Shown here: in pieces, positions 25,844 through 32,733 of the stretch
How positions within the stretch are numbered: position 1 is the stretch's first letter
Layout: every line of letters begins with the position of its first letter
Assembly (NCBI GenBank): GCA_020832735.1
Contig: JAFIEB010000065.1
Span: forward strand, 1 to 37,091
Direction: 5' to 3'
Length of the DNA: 37,091 nt
Origin: Oceanicaulis sp.
Lineage (GTDB): Bacteria; Pseudomonadota; Alphaproteobacteria; Caulobacterales; Maricaulaceae
Program-made: the position numbers and the translations under genes
Notes under the pieces: generated by a model
Told to the model about the DNA's origin: nothing
Databases searched by the model: none
What the model saw: the letters and a program-made list of their open reading frames with translations, nothing else

Positions 25844-26254
25844 CTAGCGCACCGCCGCTTTCAGGATGGCTGCGACAATAGCCAGGGCGGCGCGGTATTG
25901 CTCCAGCGTCTCGGGCTTGCGCACCGAGGAAACCACGTTGGGGAAGCTGGAGGAGGCGCGCTGCAGGCGCTGCAGATCGCCTGAAAAGACGATGACGGGA
26001 ATGCGCGCCAGCGCCTCGTTCTCCAAAAGCCGGTCCAGCAGCCACAACCCGTCCTCCCCGGTCAGGCGAAGGTCCAGCACGATGCAGTCGGGCGCCGGTC
26101 CGTCACGCAGCATCTGCAGGGCTGCGCCGCCCTCCACCGCCCGGTCGATCCGGGCCGCGCCGGCTTCCTCGCGCAGCATCTTGGAGAACAGGAAGGCGTC
26201 CTGTTCATCGTCTTCGACAAGGAGCACGCGGGCCCCGGCGCCATTTTGAGTCAT
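25844..26254 (-). CDS. single-domain response regulator (CheY/Rcp1-like)
   Basis: This 136-residue protein is one receiver domain without an output domain. The acidic pocket E14-D15-D16 (VEDDEQDA), the phosphoacceptor D61 (VLDLRLTGEDG), S91 (VIVFSGD) and K113 (VRKPETLEQ) are all in place. The VEDDEQDAFLF start and LRLTGEDGLWLL resemble the Rcp1 type, which often pairs with phytochrome-like kinases. No cognate kinase is adjacent; the nearest is the divL-like gene 2 kb away. It lies downstream of aroA on the same strand. Confidence 0.88.
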   Translation of the reverse strand: MTQNGAGARVLLVEDDEQDAFLFSKMLREEAGAARIDRAVEGGAALQMLRDGPAPDCIVLDLRLTGEDGLWLLDRLLENEALARIPVIVFSGDLQRLQRASSSFPNVVSSVRKPETLEQYRAALAIVAAILKAAVR

Positions 26255-26342
26255 CTCATTCGTCCCCAGCCCTGCCCGGACGGAATGCTAGCGCGTTTTC
26301 AGCGCCTCTGGGAACCGGATTCGGGGGGTGATGACGCGCCGC

Positions 26343-27677
26343 TCAGGCGATCGGCGCGCCCAGGGCGGCCATGTCGCTGAAGAAACCCGGATAGCTGGTC
26401 GCGATCATGGCCACATCGTCCACGCTGACAGGCGCGCGCGCGCCCAGCCCCATGACCAGCCCGCTCATGGCCAGGCGGTGATCATGACGGGTCTCCACCA
26501 CGCCGCCGCCGCGAACCCCGCCTGCGCCGCAGCCATGGACCACCAGATAGTCTTCTCCGAGCTCCACCTGCACCCCGTTGGCGGCGAGCATGGCGGCGGA
26601 AGCGGCCAGCCGGTCGCTTTCCTTGGCGCGCAATTCGGCCAGGCCCTTCATCACGGTGGTTCCCTCAGCGAACGCCGCGATCACCGAGAGAATGGGATAT
26701 TCGTCAATCATCGACGGCGCGCGATCAGCCTCGATCTCGATGCCTGTCAGCATGCCCGAACGCGCGGACAGATCGACCAGCGCCTCGCCGGCGCGCGTCC
26801 CGGCCGGCGTCATGGTCAGGTCCGCGCCCATGTCGCGCAGCACGGCGTAAAGGCCGTTGCGGGCGGGATTGTCCATCACCCCTGTCAAAGTGACCGCGCT
26901 GTCCGGCGTAATCAGCGCCGCGCCCAGCGCAAACGCGGCCGAGGACGGGTCGCCGGGCACGGCCAGATCATGGGGCGTCAGCACGCGCCCGCCGCGCACC
27001 CGTACGATCAGGCCGGCGCCGTCGGCTTCAGCCTCCATGTCGGCGCCATAGAGGGGGGCCATGGTTTCGGTATGGCCGCGCGTGGCGTGGGCCTCGCGCA
27101 CAATGGTCTCGCCGTCAGCGCCCAGCCCGGCCAGCAGGATCGCGCTTTTCACCTGGGCGGAGGCCACCGGCGGGGTGTAATCGATGGGCCGCAGCGCGCT
27201 TGAGCCGGTCAGGCGCACCGGCAGGCGCCCGCCGCTGGACTGGCTGCGCGCGCCCATCAGGGCGAGCGGGTCAAGCACGCGGGCCATCGGGCGCGCCGAC
27301 AGGCTGGAATCGCCTGTAAACACCGCCTCCAGCTCAAAGCGCGCCGCCGCCCCCATCAGCAGGCGCACGCCGGTGCCGGCATTGCCCAAATCAAGCGGCC
27401 CGTCCGGACTGGTCCAGACCCCGCGCCCGGTCACCGTCCAGACGCCCGGCCCGTCGCGGCGCACGTCAGCGCCCAGAGCGGCGACGGCGCGCGCGGTGGC
27501 GGTCACGTCCGCGCTCTCAAGCAGGTTGGAGATTTGGCTGGCGCCGTCCGCCAGCGCGGAAAACATCAGTGCGCGATGGGAGACGGACTTGTCCGGCGCC
27601 GCCGCCAGCGTTCCGCACAAACGCTTGACGGGACTGGCGGTTCTGGGTCCAGTTGCAGGCGGAGAGTCAGGGGTCAT
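26343..27677 (-). CDS. aroA: 3-phosphoshikimate 1-carboxyvinyltransferase (EPSP synthase)
   Basis: This 444-residue enzyme joins shikimate 3-phosphate and phosphoenolpyruvate in the sixth shikimate-pathway step. Motifs are APDKSVSHRALMFSALADG, LGNAGTGVRLLMGAAA, RPMARVLDPLALMGA, DPSSAAFALGAALI, and DEYPILSVIAAFAEG followed by ELRAKESDRLAA. The early region resembles the alphaproteobacterial (class II-like) type. I chose the ATG at 27677; the longer frame to 27845 is not similar to the family. It is divergent from the FYDLN gene. In many relatives cmk and rpsA follow aroA, but here a lone receiver gene follows instead. Confidence 0.94.
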   Translation of the reverse strand: MTPDSPPATGPRTASPVKRLCGTLAAAPDKSVSHRALMFSALADGASQISNLLESADVTATARAVAALGADVRRDGPGVWTVTGRGVWTSPDGPLDLGNAGTGVRLLMGAAARFELEAVFTGDSSLSARPMARVLDPLALMGARSQSSGGRLPVRLTGSSALRPIDYTPPVASAQVKSAILLAGLGADGETIVREAHATRGHTETMAPLYGADMEAEADGAGLIVRVRGGRVLTPHDLAVPGDPSSAAFALGAALITPDSAVTLTGVMDNPARNGLYAVLRDMGADLTMTPAGTRAGEALVDLSARSGMLTGIEIEADRAPSMIDEYPILSVIAAFAEGTTVMKGLAELRAKESDRLAASAAMLAANGVQVELGEDYLVVHGCGAGGVRGGGVVETRHDHRLAMSGLVMGLGARAPVSVDDVAMIATSYPGFFSDMAALGAPIA

Positions 27678-27795
27678 GAGGGCGCGCTGGTCAAAGGGGT
27701 GGAAAAAGCTCAATTCGGGTTTTGACAGCGCGCGCCGAACGTGGCAACTGGCGCGCCGATTTAAAGACGCCATCCAGCGCTGAAGGACCACACCT

Positions 27796-28311
27796 GTGCC
27801 CAAAACCGATCTCGGCGTGAAGCGCACCTGCCCTGAGACAGGCAAGAAATTCTACGATCTGGGCAAGGACCCGGTCGTATCCCCTTTCACTGGCAAGGAA
27901 TATCCCCTGTCCTTCTTCGAAGAGGAGGTGATCAAGGCGCCGCCCAAGAAATCGCCCCGGCCCAAGCCTGATCCCAAGAAGGCCAAGGAAGACGAAGACG
28001 AAGACGAGGACGAGCTCGAGGACGAGGCCGACGAGGCCGTCGAAGCCGATGACGACGAGGACAGCGAGGACGATGACGCGCCCGAGCTGGACGAGGAGCC
28101 CATCGATCTGGGCGAGGATGAGGACGAGGATGATGCGGTCGCGCCGGTGAAAGCCAAGACCGCTGCGCCGGTCGACGAGGATCTGGACGGCTTCTCCGAC
28201 GAAGAGGCCGATCTGGACGAGGACGAGGACGATACCGGCATCCTCCTGGACGATGACGATGACGATCTCGACGATGTCGTGATCGCCGATGATGACGACG
28301 ATGATCTCTAG
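27796..28311 (+). CDS. TIGR02300-family FYDLN-acid protein
   Basis: This 171-residue protein has a conserved front end, LGVKRTCPETGKKFYDLGKDP, followed by VVSPFTGKEYPL. The rest is strongly acidic low-complexity sequence, with long runs of Asp and Glu from about residue 70 to the end. The function of the family is unknown, and the CP and FYDL region resembles a small zinc-type fold. The start is GTG with GAAGGA upstream. Divergence from aroA and position just before tRNA-Ala are the usual alphaproteobacterial context. A TTGACA (27722-27727) lies upstream without a clear -10. Confidence 0.9.
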   Translation: MPKTDLGVKRTCPETGKKFYDLGKDPVVSPFTGKEYPLSFFEEEVIKAPPKKSPRPKPDPKKAKEDEDEDEDELEDEADEAVEADDDEDSEDDDAPELDEEPIDLGEDEDEDDAVAPVKAKTAAPVDEDLDGFSDEEADLDEDEDDTGILLDDDDDDLDDVVIADDDDDDL

Positions 28312-28379
28312 ACACGCCTGACCATCCGGCCCGCCTGCAGCGCCTCCCGGGGCGCTGCACAAGGCGGCGCCGGGCAGGC

Positions 28380-28406
28380 TTGATCGGGGCGCGGCGCGCG
28401 ACTAAT
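28380..28406 (+). promoter_or_regulatory. promoter candidate for tRNA-Ala
   Basis: TTGATC at 28380-28385 and ACTAAT at 28401-28406 are 15 bases apart, about 55 bases before the tRNA. The spacing is short. It is the best sigma-70-like pair in the gap between the FYDLN gene and the tRNA. Confidence 0.3.
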
Positions 28407-28460
28407 GTCCGCGCTCTCGATCCGGCGGGGTCCCTCCCCGCCCGCCTTCATGGGCGTTTC

Positions 28461-28536
28461 GGGGCCATAGCTCAGTTGGTAGAGCGCTTGAATGGCATTC
28501 AAGAGGTCGGCGGTTCGATTCCGCCTGGCTCCACCA
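28461..28536 (+). tRNA. tRNA-Ala (anticodon GGC)
   Basis: The 76 bases fold as a full cloverleaf. The acceptor stem is GGGGCCA with TGGCTCC. The D arm is GCTC...GAGC with the AGTTGGTA loop. The anticodon stem is CTTGA/TCAAG with loop ATGGCAT, giving anticodon GGC. The T arm is GGCGG-TTCGATT-CCGCC, and CCA is encoded. It is followed by a hairpin with a T run and then by a stretch with lower GC. Confidence 0.97.
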
Positions 28537-28539
28537 TAT

Positions 28540-28585
28540 AAGCCCTGTAAGAGCCTGACTTATTTAGGTTTTTGCAGGGCTTTTT
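28540..28585 (+). terminator. terminator-like hairpin after tRNA-Ala
   Basis: AAGCCCTG (28540-28547) pairs with CAGGGCTT (28575-28582) and is followed by a T run (28581-28585). The 27-base loop holds a second small inverted pair (TAAG/CTTA). It begins three bases after the CCA end. Confidence 0.6.
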
Positions 28586-28767
28586 CATTTCATCCCCACA
28601 CTTTTCCCCACATCGTGTCGGCTTGGTATTGCGTGTTGAACGGATCAGCTTGGGGCTGAATAGCAGCGAGAGACGGTCAAGATGTGCGGGCGCTATGCCA
28701 CCGGCTAAACCACTTGAGAGCAATACCGTGCTGGCCTGTCTGGCCAATGCACAGATGGCTCCGATCC

Positions 28768-28986
28768 ATGACCGTATGCCAAGTATTTCTGGCTGCCTAT
28801 ACGCGCGAGGCGTGGATGGACGGGGAGGCTGTTCAAAGCGTCCTGGAGCCATGGGCAGGCGGACTGGAGATTTACAAGGCGCATGCCTCCCCTTCGCCCG
28901 GACCGCGCGCATTCAGACAGGGCCGCATAGACAAACACGTTGGTCATGGGCCAGTGCATAACCACCTGCCAGACGGGCGGAGATAG
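28768..28986 (+). pseudogene. possible remnant of a LysR-type regulator C-terminus
   Basis: A short frame includes TREAWMDGEAVQSVLEPWAG followed by GLEIYKAHASPSPGPRAF. This resembles the end of LysR substrate-binding domains, in which a VRVLPDWAP-like stretch is followed by an IYAVYPS...PPKVRAF-like stretch. No helix-turn-helix or upstream part is present, so it would be a decayed fragment. The likeness is judged by eye and could be chance. Confidence 0.25.
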
Positions 28987-29161
28987 GGCCAGGACGGTTT
29001 TCCACTGCGATGTGCGAGCAAATCTCAGCGAGTTTTCAAAATCCCGGCTGGACACTCCCTCGTTTTGCCCAAGGGGCTCCGGATATCTGACACTAAAAGC
29101 TCGTGCATCAGGGAGCGTATTTTAGGCAAGCTGGGCAGAGCGCCTGCTATGCACCAAAGGC

Positions 29162-29188
29162 GTCAGGGCTCACGCAGCCAGCCCTGAC
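29162..29188. repeat. perfect 9-bp hairpin
   Basis: GTCAGGGCT and AGCCCTGAC are separated by 9 bases. The hairpin lies in the gene-free stretch with no T run on either side. Confidence 0.5.
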
Positions 29189-29220
29189 ATGGGGGCTTTC
29201 TAAGTCCCGGTGGCCCGGAA

Positions 29221-29253
29221 ATGGGTACGGCCTCAGCCGCAACCCGTACCCAT
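29221..29253. repeat. perfect 10-bp hairpin beyond the secreted orphan gene
   Basis: ATGGGTACGG and CCGTACCCAT are separated by 13 bases. It lies 15 bases past the stop of the minus-strand gene at 29269, so it may mark its RNA 3' end. There is no strong T run. Confidence 0.5.
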
Positions 29254-29268
29254 GTCATCCGCCATCAT

Positions 29269-29775
29269 TCAACGTTCGATGGCGCGGCGGCACTGATTCA
29301 GGCGCGTGATGAGACCTGGCTCGTCGAGCCCGCGAACTGGATAATCCAACCCGTCTATATCGACGTAAAACGTTTCGGCGTTTTCAGCATGTCGAAGCAC
29401 CATATCCATTACGTTTACATCAAGGGCAATTTCAACCACGGTCGCTTGCAAGACTCCAACTCCCAAGTTGAGCATTGGCCCATCTGGAAAACGCAACGTC
29501 ATTTCGACATCAAGCGCACCAAAGGTGTCAAATTCACTTGAAACAAGCCACATATAGCCTTGACGTTCAGTGGTGTATACAAGATTAAACTCTAAATCAT
29601 TGGCTGGATCGGGATAGCGTATCTGACAAAACAACACCTCATTTCGCTGTGGGCTGACATCTACAACCCACCCCCTCGAGCTTGTATAGGTTTGATGTTG
29701 AAAGGCGCTGGCAGGCCCGGCGAAAAGCATTGCCGCGCCAATGAATGCTCCAATGGTAAGCGTCTTATAATGCAT
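29269..29775 (-). CDS. secreted orphan protein of unknown function
   Basis: This 168-residue protein has a good signal peptide (about residues 1-24, ending in GPASAFQ). The mature part contains SSRGWVVDVSP, a Cys (LFCQIRYP) and a second Cys near the end (LNQCRRAIER). Alternating beta-type segments recall the IalB-like protein at the start of the window, but the similarity is weak and I do not assign it. GGGGGAAG lies just before the ATG. Base composition and codons are more A+T-rich than the core genes, which suggests acquisition. It sits alone in the stretch after tRNA-Ala. Confidence 0.6.
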   Translation of the reverse strand: MHYKTLTIGAFIGAAMLFAGPASAFQHQTYTSSRGWVVDVSPQRNEVLFCQIRYPDPANDLEFNLVYTTERQGYMWLVSSEFDTFGALDVEMTLRFPDGPMLNLGVGVLQATVVEIALDVNVMDMVLRHAENAETFYVDIDGLDYPVRGLDEPGLITRLNQCRRAIER

Positions 29776-30109
29776 ATGCTTCCCCCTTTGACGCCAAAAA
29801 GCTGTTTATTGAAACTAGCGCACCCCGACACCGTCACAATGTCTACATTCCCTTGCCGGCTGAGCAGGGCCTTCAGGACTTCAAATTCTAGTCGATACTC
29901 CATTCCTCGGTCAACCTGCGGGCCTCTCGGAGCGAAGAGCACAGGTGTTCGTTCAGACACTCACCCCCCCGAACTGCCATTGAAGCGCTCCACAAACCCG
30001 TCCGGGCTGCAGTCAGCGAGATTCCAGGGCAGGTCCAGAAAATGTGCTTCCCCGAACAGCCCGAGCTCGCCTTGCCGTTAAGGCCAAGGCCCCCTTCCAC
30101 CGCCCGGCC
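29776..30109. other. intergenic stretch without recognisable gene
   Basis: No frame here has both a start signal and family character. A minus-strand frame of ~36 codons (about 29968-30080), ending in FVERFNGSSGG and a stop, lacks a start codon and may be a gene remnant or chance. The promoter of the downstream DUF1150 gene begins at its right end. Confidence 0.4.
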
Positions 30110-30138
30110 CTTGACGCTCCCGCGCGCGGACCCCACCT
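30110..30138 (+). promoter_or_regulatory. heat-shock (sigma-32/RpoH)-like promoter candidate
   Basis: CTTGAC at 30110-30115 and CCCCACCT at 30131-30138 are separated by 15 bases. This is close to the RpoH pattern (CTTGAA, then CCCCATNT). It lies ~40 bases before the DUF1150 start. DUF1150 genes are often found beside small heat-shock protein genes, which fits. Confidence 0.4.
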
Positions 30139-30177
30139 TTTTAATAACTGGAAGAGGCCCTCGAAAAGGAGCGCGCC

Positions 30178-30414
30178 ATGAATGTTTCGACCGATGATAC
30201 GAGCCGCGACGCCGCGCCGACGGTCTATGTGCGCGCCATCGCCGGCGCCGAGGTGATGGAGGCGGCCGCCGCCAGCGATATCCGTATCGAGGCCGACGAC
30301 ACGCTCTACGCCATTCATGACGAGAGCGGCCAGCGCATGGCCGTGTTTTCCGATCGCGACGCCGCCTTCGCCGCTGCGCGCTGGCATGGCGCCGAGCCGG
30401 TGAGCGTGCACTGA
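30178..30414 (+). CDS. DUF1150 family protein
   Basis: This 78-residue protein has the DUF1150 pattern: VYVRAIAGAEVM near the start, then DTLYAIHDESGQRMAVFSDR and AFAAARWHGAEPVSVH at the end. The function is unknown. In other alphaproteobacteria the gene often lies next to an Hsp20 gene, but none is present in this window. AAGGAG lies 8 bases before the ATG. A heat-shock-like promoter and a downstream terminator make it a single-gene unit. Confidence 0.8.
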   Translation: MNVSTDDTSRDAAPTVYVRAIAGAEVMEAAAASDIRIEADDTLYAIHDESGQRMAVFSDRDAAFAAARWHGAEPVSVH

Positions 30415-30444
30415 TTTTCGAAATGTGTTTGGCCAGCTGATCTG

Positions 30445-30476
30445 CGCCCCGGTCCCTCAAGGCCGGGGGCGTTTTT
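30445..30476 (+). terminator. terminator after the DUF1150 gene
   Basis: CGCCCCGG pairs with CCGGGGGCG (one bulged G) around a 10-base loop. TTTTT at 30472-30476 follows. It lies 30 bases past the DUF1150 stop and faces the convergent GntP gene. Confidence 0.7.
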
Positions 30477-30497
30477 CGTTGAGGCGGGGCGGTCGGT

Positions 30498-31904
30498 TCA
30501 GAAGGCGCCGAACACGCCGCCCAGCACCACCACAGCCGCCAGGGCCGCCACCGGCGCGGCCACCGCCACCACGAAGATATCGCCATAGGCCTGGCGGTGG
30601 GTCAGCCCGCACACCGCCAGCAACGTCACCACCGCGCCATTGTGGGGCAGAGCGTCGAGCCCGCCCGTGGCCAGCGCCACCACCCGGTGCAAAAGCTCGG
30701 GCGAGATGCCGGCGGCAAGCGCCTCGGCGAGATAGCTGGCGCCCAGCGCATCGAGCGCAATGCTCATCCCGCCTGACGCCGACCCGGTGATCCCGGCCAG
30801 CACGCTGGCTGAAACCGCCAGGCCCAGCACCGGACCGCCGCCCAGCCCGTCAATCGCCGCGCGCACCAGTTCAAAGGCGGGCAGGCCTGCCGCCACCGCC
30901 CCGAACCCGACCAGGCTGGCGGTGTTGAAGATCGGCAATAGCGCCGTGTTCGCCCCGGCGCCCAGCGTCGCGGCCGGGCGCGTAAGGCGGCGGGCATGCA
31001 CGGCCAGGAGCACGGCGATGGCCAGCGTCAGGGCTGCAATAATCGCCCACAGCCCGCGCACGGCGCCGATATGGGTGGCGCCAAAGCGCGGTTCAGCCAG
31101 CCAGGGCGCGTCCATGGCGCCGAAAACCTGGCTGCTGAACACGTAATTGGCCGCCAGCACCAGCAAGATGGGCGCGCACGCCAGCCAAAGCGGCGGATCG
31201 CCATCGCGCGGCCCGGTATCGCCGGGCGCGCCGAGCGCAGGCGTCACTTGCGGCGCGCCATGATCATAGCCCTGCCCCAGCGCGCGGGCGCGCTTCAGCC
31301 GCCAGCTAATCCAGGCCTGGCCCAGCGCCAGCATGATGGCCGCCGCGATCACGCCCAGCCCCGGCGCGGCGAAGGGGGTGGTGGAAAAATACGGCATGGG
31401 GATCGCGTTCTGGATCGCCGGCGTGCCGGGCAGAGCGGTCATGGTGAAGGTGAAAGCCCCCAGCGCCACCGCCGCCGGGATCAGCCGGCGCGGCAGATCC
31501 GCCTGCCGGAACAGGGCGTCGGCGATGGGATAGATGGCGAAAGCCACCACAAACAGCGACACCCCGCCATAGGTCAGCACGGCGCAGGCGAGCACCACCG
31601 CCAGACTGGCCCGCCCGGGGCCCAGGCGCCGGGCGGCGGCCGCGGCGATCACCCGCGCCGAGCCGGTATGCTCCATCAGCCGCCCGAACACCGCGCCCAG
31701 CAGGAAAAGCGGAAAATACCGCGCGATGAACTCCGCCGCGGCAGGCATGAACACCTGGGTGTAGGACGCCATCAACGGCTCGCCGGGCGAAAACAGCACC
31801 GCCGCCAGCGCCATCACCGGCGCCAGCACCAGCACGCTCACGCCCCGGTAGGCGAACCAGATCAGCAGGCCGAGGGCCGCCAGCATGCCCAGTAGCGAGA
31901 TCAT
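30498..31904 (-). CDS. GntP-family permease
   Basis: This 468-residue polytopic membrane protein has about 11-12 hydrophobic segments. Family stretches include LTYGGVSLFVVAFAIYPIA, TMTALPGTPAIQNAIPMPYF, GFGAVAAGLPAFE and SASGGMSIALDALG. GntP permeases import gluconate or related organic acids with protons; the substrate here is not clear. The ATG at 31904 follows GGAGACCGGCC and precedes the first membrane segment (LLGMLAALGLLIWFAY). The longer frame to 31949 has a basic leader without support. It follows the YciI-Rieske pair on the same strand. Confidence 0.85.
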   Translation of the reverse strand: MISLLGMLAALGLLIWFAYRGVSVLVLAPVMALAAVLFSPGEPLMASYTQVFMPAAAEFIARYFPLFLLGAVFGRLMEHTGSARVIAAAAARRLGPGRASLAVVLACAVLTYGGVSLFVVAFAIYPIADALFRQADLPRRLIPAAVALGAFTFTMTALPGTPAIQNAIPMPYFSTTPFAAPGLGVIAAAIMLALGQAWISWRLKRARALGQGYDHGAPQVTPALGAPGDTGPRDGDPPLWLACAPILLVLAANYVFSSQVFGAMDAPWLAEPRFGATHIGAVRGLWAIIAALTLAIAVLLAVHARRLTRPAATLGAGANTALLPIFNTASLVGFGAVAAGLPAFELVRAAIDGLGGGPVLGLAVSASVLAGITGSASGGMSIALDALGASYLAEALAAGISPELLHRVVALATGGLDALPHNGAVVTLLAVCGLTHRQAYGDIFVVAVAAPVAALAAVVVLGGVFGAF

Positions 31905-31991
31905 GGCCGGTCTCCGTCTGGCGCTGCGCTGCATTGCAGCATAAGCCATGACTGGAGGCCGTCTGCAAGGGCGCGGCCTTTGGGGCTGCGC

Positions 31992-32330
31992 TCAGGCGGC
32001 GGTCACCTGGCCGTTCTCCACCCGCACCGGAACGGGCTTGAGCGCCGATTTGCCCGCCGGGCCGCCCACACAGGCGCCGGTGCCGATTTCGAAGCTGGCG
32101 CCGTGGAACGGGCAGACGAGGTAGCGGCCCTCGCTGACCAGAGTGCGGCCCGACGGCAGGCAGAGCGGGCGGCCCTGATGGGGGCAGACATTGATAAAGG
32201 CGCGCACGGTCTCCCCGCTGCGCACAATCAGGATCGGCGTTTCGGCGTAGTCAGCCGGCGCGCCGCCGGGATCGGGGATGGCGTCCAGCGCCTTGAGCGC
32301 CGTGCCGGGCGCTGGCAGGGACGCGCTCAC
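31992..32330 (-). CDS. small Rieske [2Fe-2S] protein
   Basis: This 112-residue protein has the Rieske cluster motif: CPHQGRPLC with C49 and H51, then LVCPFHGASF with C73 and H76. Both Cys-His pairs are intact. The last part (AGKSALKPVPVRVENGQV) is typical of small Rieske ferredoxins that serve oxygenases or act alone. I chose the GTG at 32330 because it overlaps the stop of the YciI gene (GTGA) and has GAAGGG upstream. The longer frame to 32375 overlaps YciI by 49 bases. No oxygenase gene is adjacent. Confidence 0.85.
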   Translation of the reverse strand: MSASLPAPGTALKALDAIPDPGGAPADYAETPILIVRSGETVRAFINVCPHQGRPLCLPSGRTLVSEGRYLVCPFHGASFEIGTGACVGGPAGKSALKPVPVRVENGQVTAA

Positions 32331-32620
32331 GCCAGCCCTTCGGGGGTCTTGAGCGTCCACTTGAACGGCATCCACGCCACATCGGCGAACAGATCGGCCT
32401 TCGCGTAAGGATCGTCTTTCAGGATAGCGCGCAGATGCTCGCCATCGTCCGCCTCGACAATCAGCAGCGAACCGGCCGGCTGGCCTTCGCCATCGAGCAG
32501 CGGCCCGCCCATCTTCACCGGCGACTCCGCCGCCCCCGCCCAGGCCAGATGGGCGGCGCGATGCTCCAGGCGCACAGGCAGGGCGCCGGCTCGATCAGTG
32601 CAGGTGACGGCGAACAGCAT
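32327..32620 (-). CDS. YciI-family protein
   Basis: This 97-residue protein has the YciI (dimeric alpha/beta, ferredoxin-like) pattern: RLEHRAAHLAW, GPLLDGEGQPAGSLLIVEA, and KDDPYAKADLF followed by VAWMPFKWT. Members are small enzymes or stress proteins without a common substrate. AAGGAG lies 6 bases before the ATG at 32620. It is coupled to the Rieske gene by a 4-base overlap and is divergent from the LysE gene. Confidence 0.85.
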   Translation of the reverse strand: MLFAVTCTDRAGALPVRLEHRAAHLAWAGAAESPVKMGGPLLDGEGQPAGSLLIVEADDGEHLRAILKDDPYAKADLFADVAWMPFKWTLKTPEGLA

Positions 32621-32672
32621 GGCGGCTCCTTGGACATCACATTTGCGCGCTGGTTAGCGCGTCCGCCCCGAT

Positions 32673-32703
32673 CCGCCAAGCCCTGCACGCGAGGGCTTGG
32701 CGG
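32673..32703. promoter_or_regulatory. perfect 12-bp hairpin in the YciI/LysE divergent gap
   Basis: CCGCCAAGCCCT and AGGGCTTGGCGG are separated by 7 bases. The dyad lies 30 bases before the LysE start and ~50 bases before the YciI start. It could be an operator for a regulator of either gene or an RNA structure in the lysE leader. Confidence 0.5.
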
Positions 32704-32733
32704 CGGCGGGGCCAGGGACTAGCTCTCTCGCCC

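Larger units (their letters stand above)
28586..29268. other. gene-free stretch downstream of tRNA-Ala
   Basis: Apart from the tRNA terminator, no convincing gene is present here. The base composition is visibly less GC-rich than the rest. Contents are short open frames without family patterns, a possible regulator remnant (28768-28986), and two perfect hairpins (29162-29188 and 29221-29253). No integrase or duplicate tRNA end was found in the window. Confidence 0.55.

Noticed and set aside
27678-27845. N-terminal extension of aroA
   Set aside because: It would run over the divergent FYDLN gene start; family members begin near the ATG at 27677.
28137-28311. Acidic repeats in the FYDLN gene as a tandem repeat array
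   Set aside because: These are Asp/Glu codon runs of a low-complexity tail usual in this family, without a fixed unit.
28499-28912. Minus-strand frame ending in VEPGGIEPPTS
   Set aside because: The end is the antisense of tRNA-Ala, a well-known false ORF product; no start signal or family character.
29661-29960. Minus-strand 99-codon frame upstream of the orphan secreted gene
   Set aside because: It overlaps the start of that gene in another frame and has no start signal or family character.
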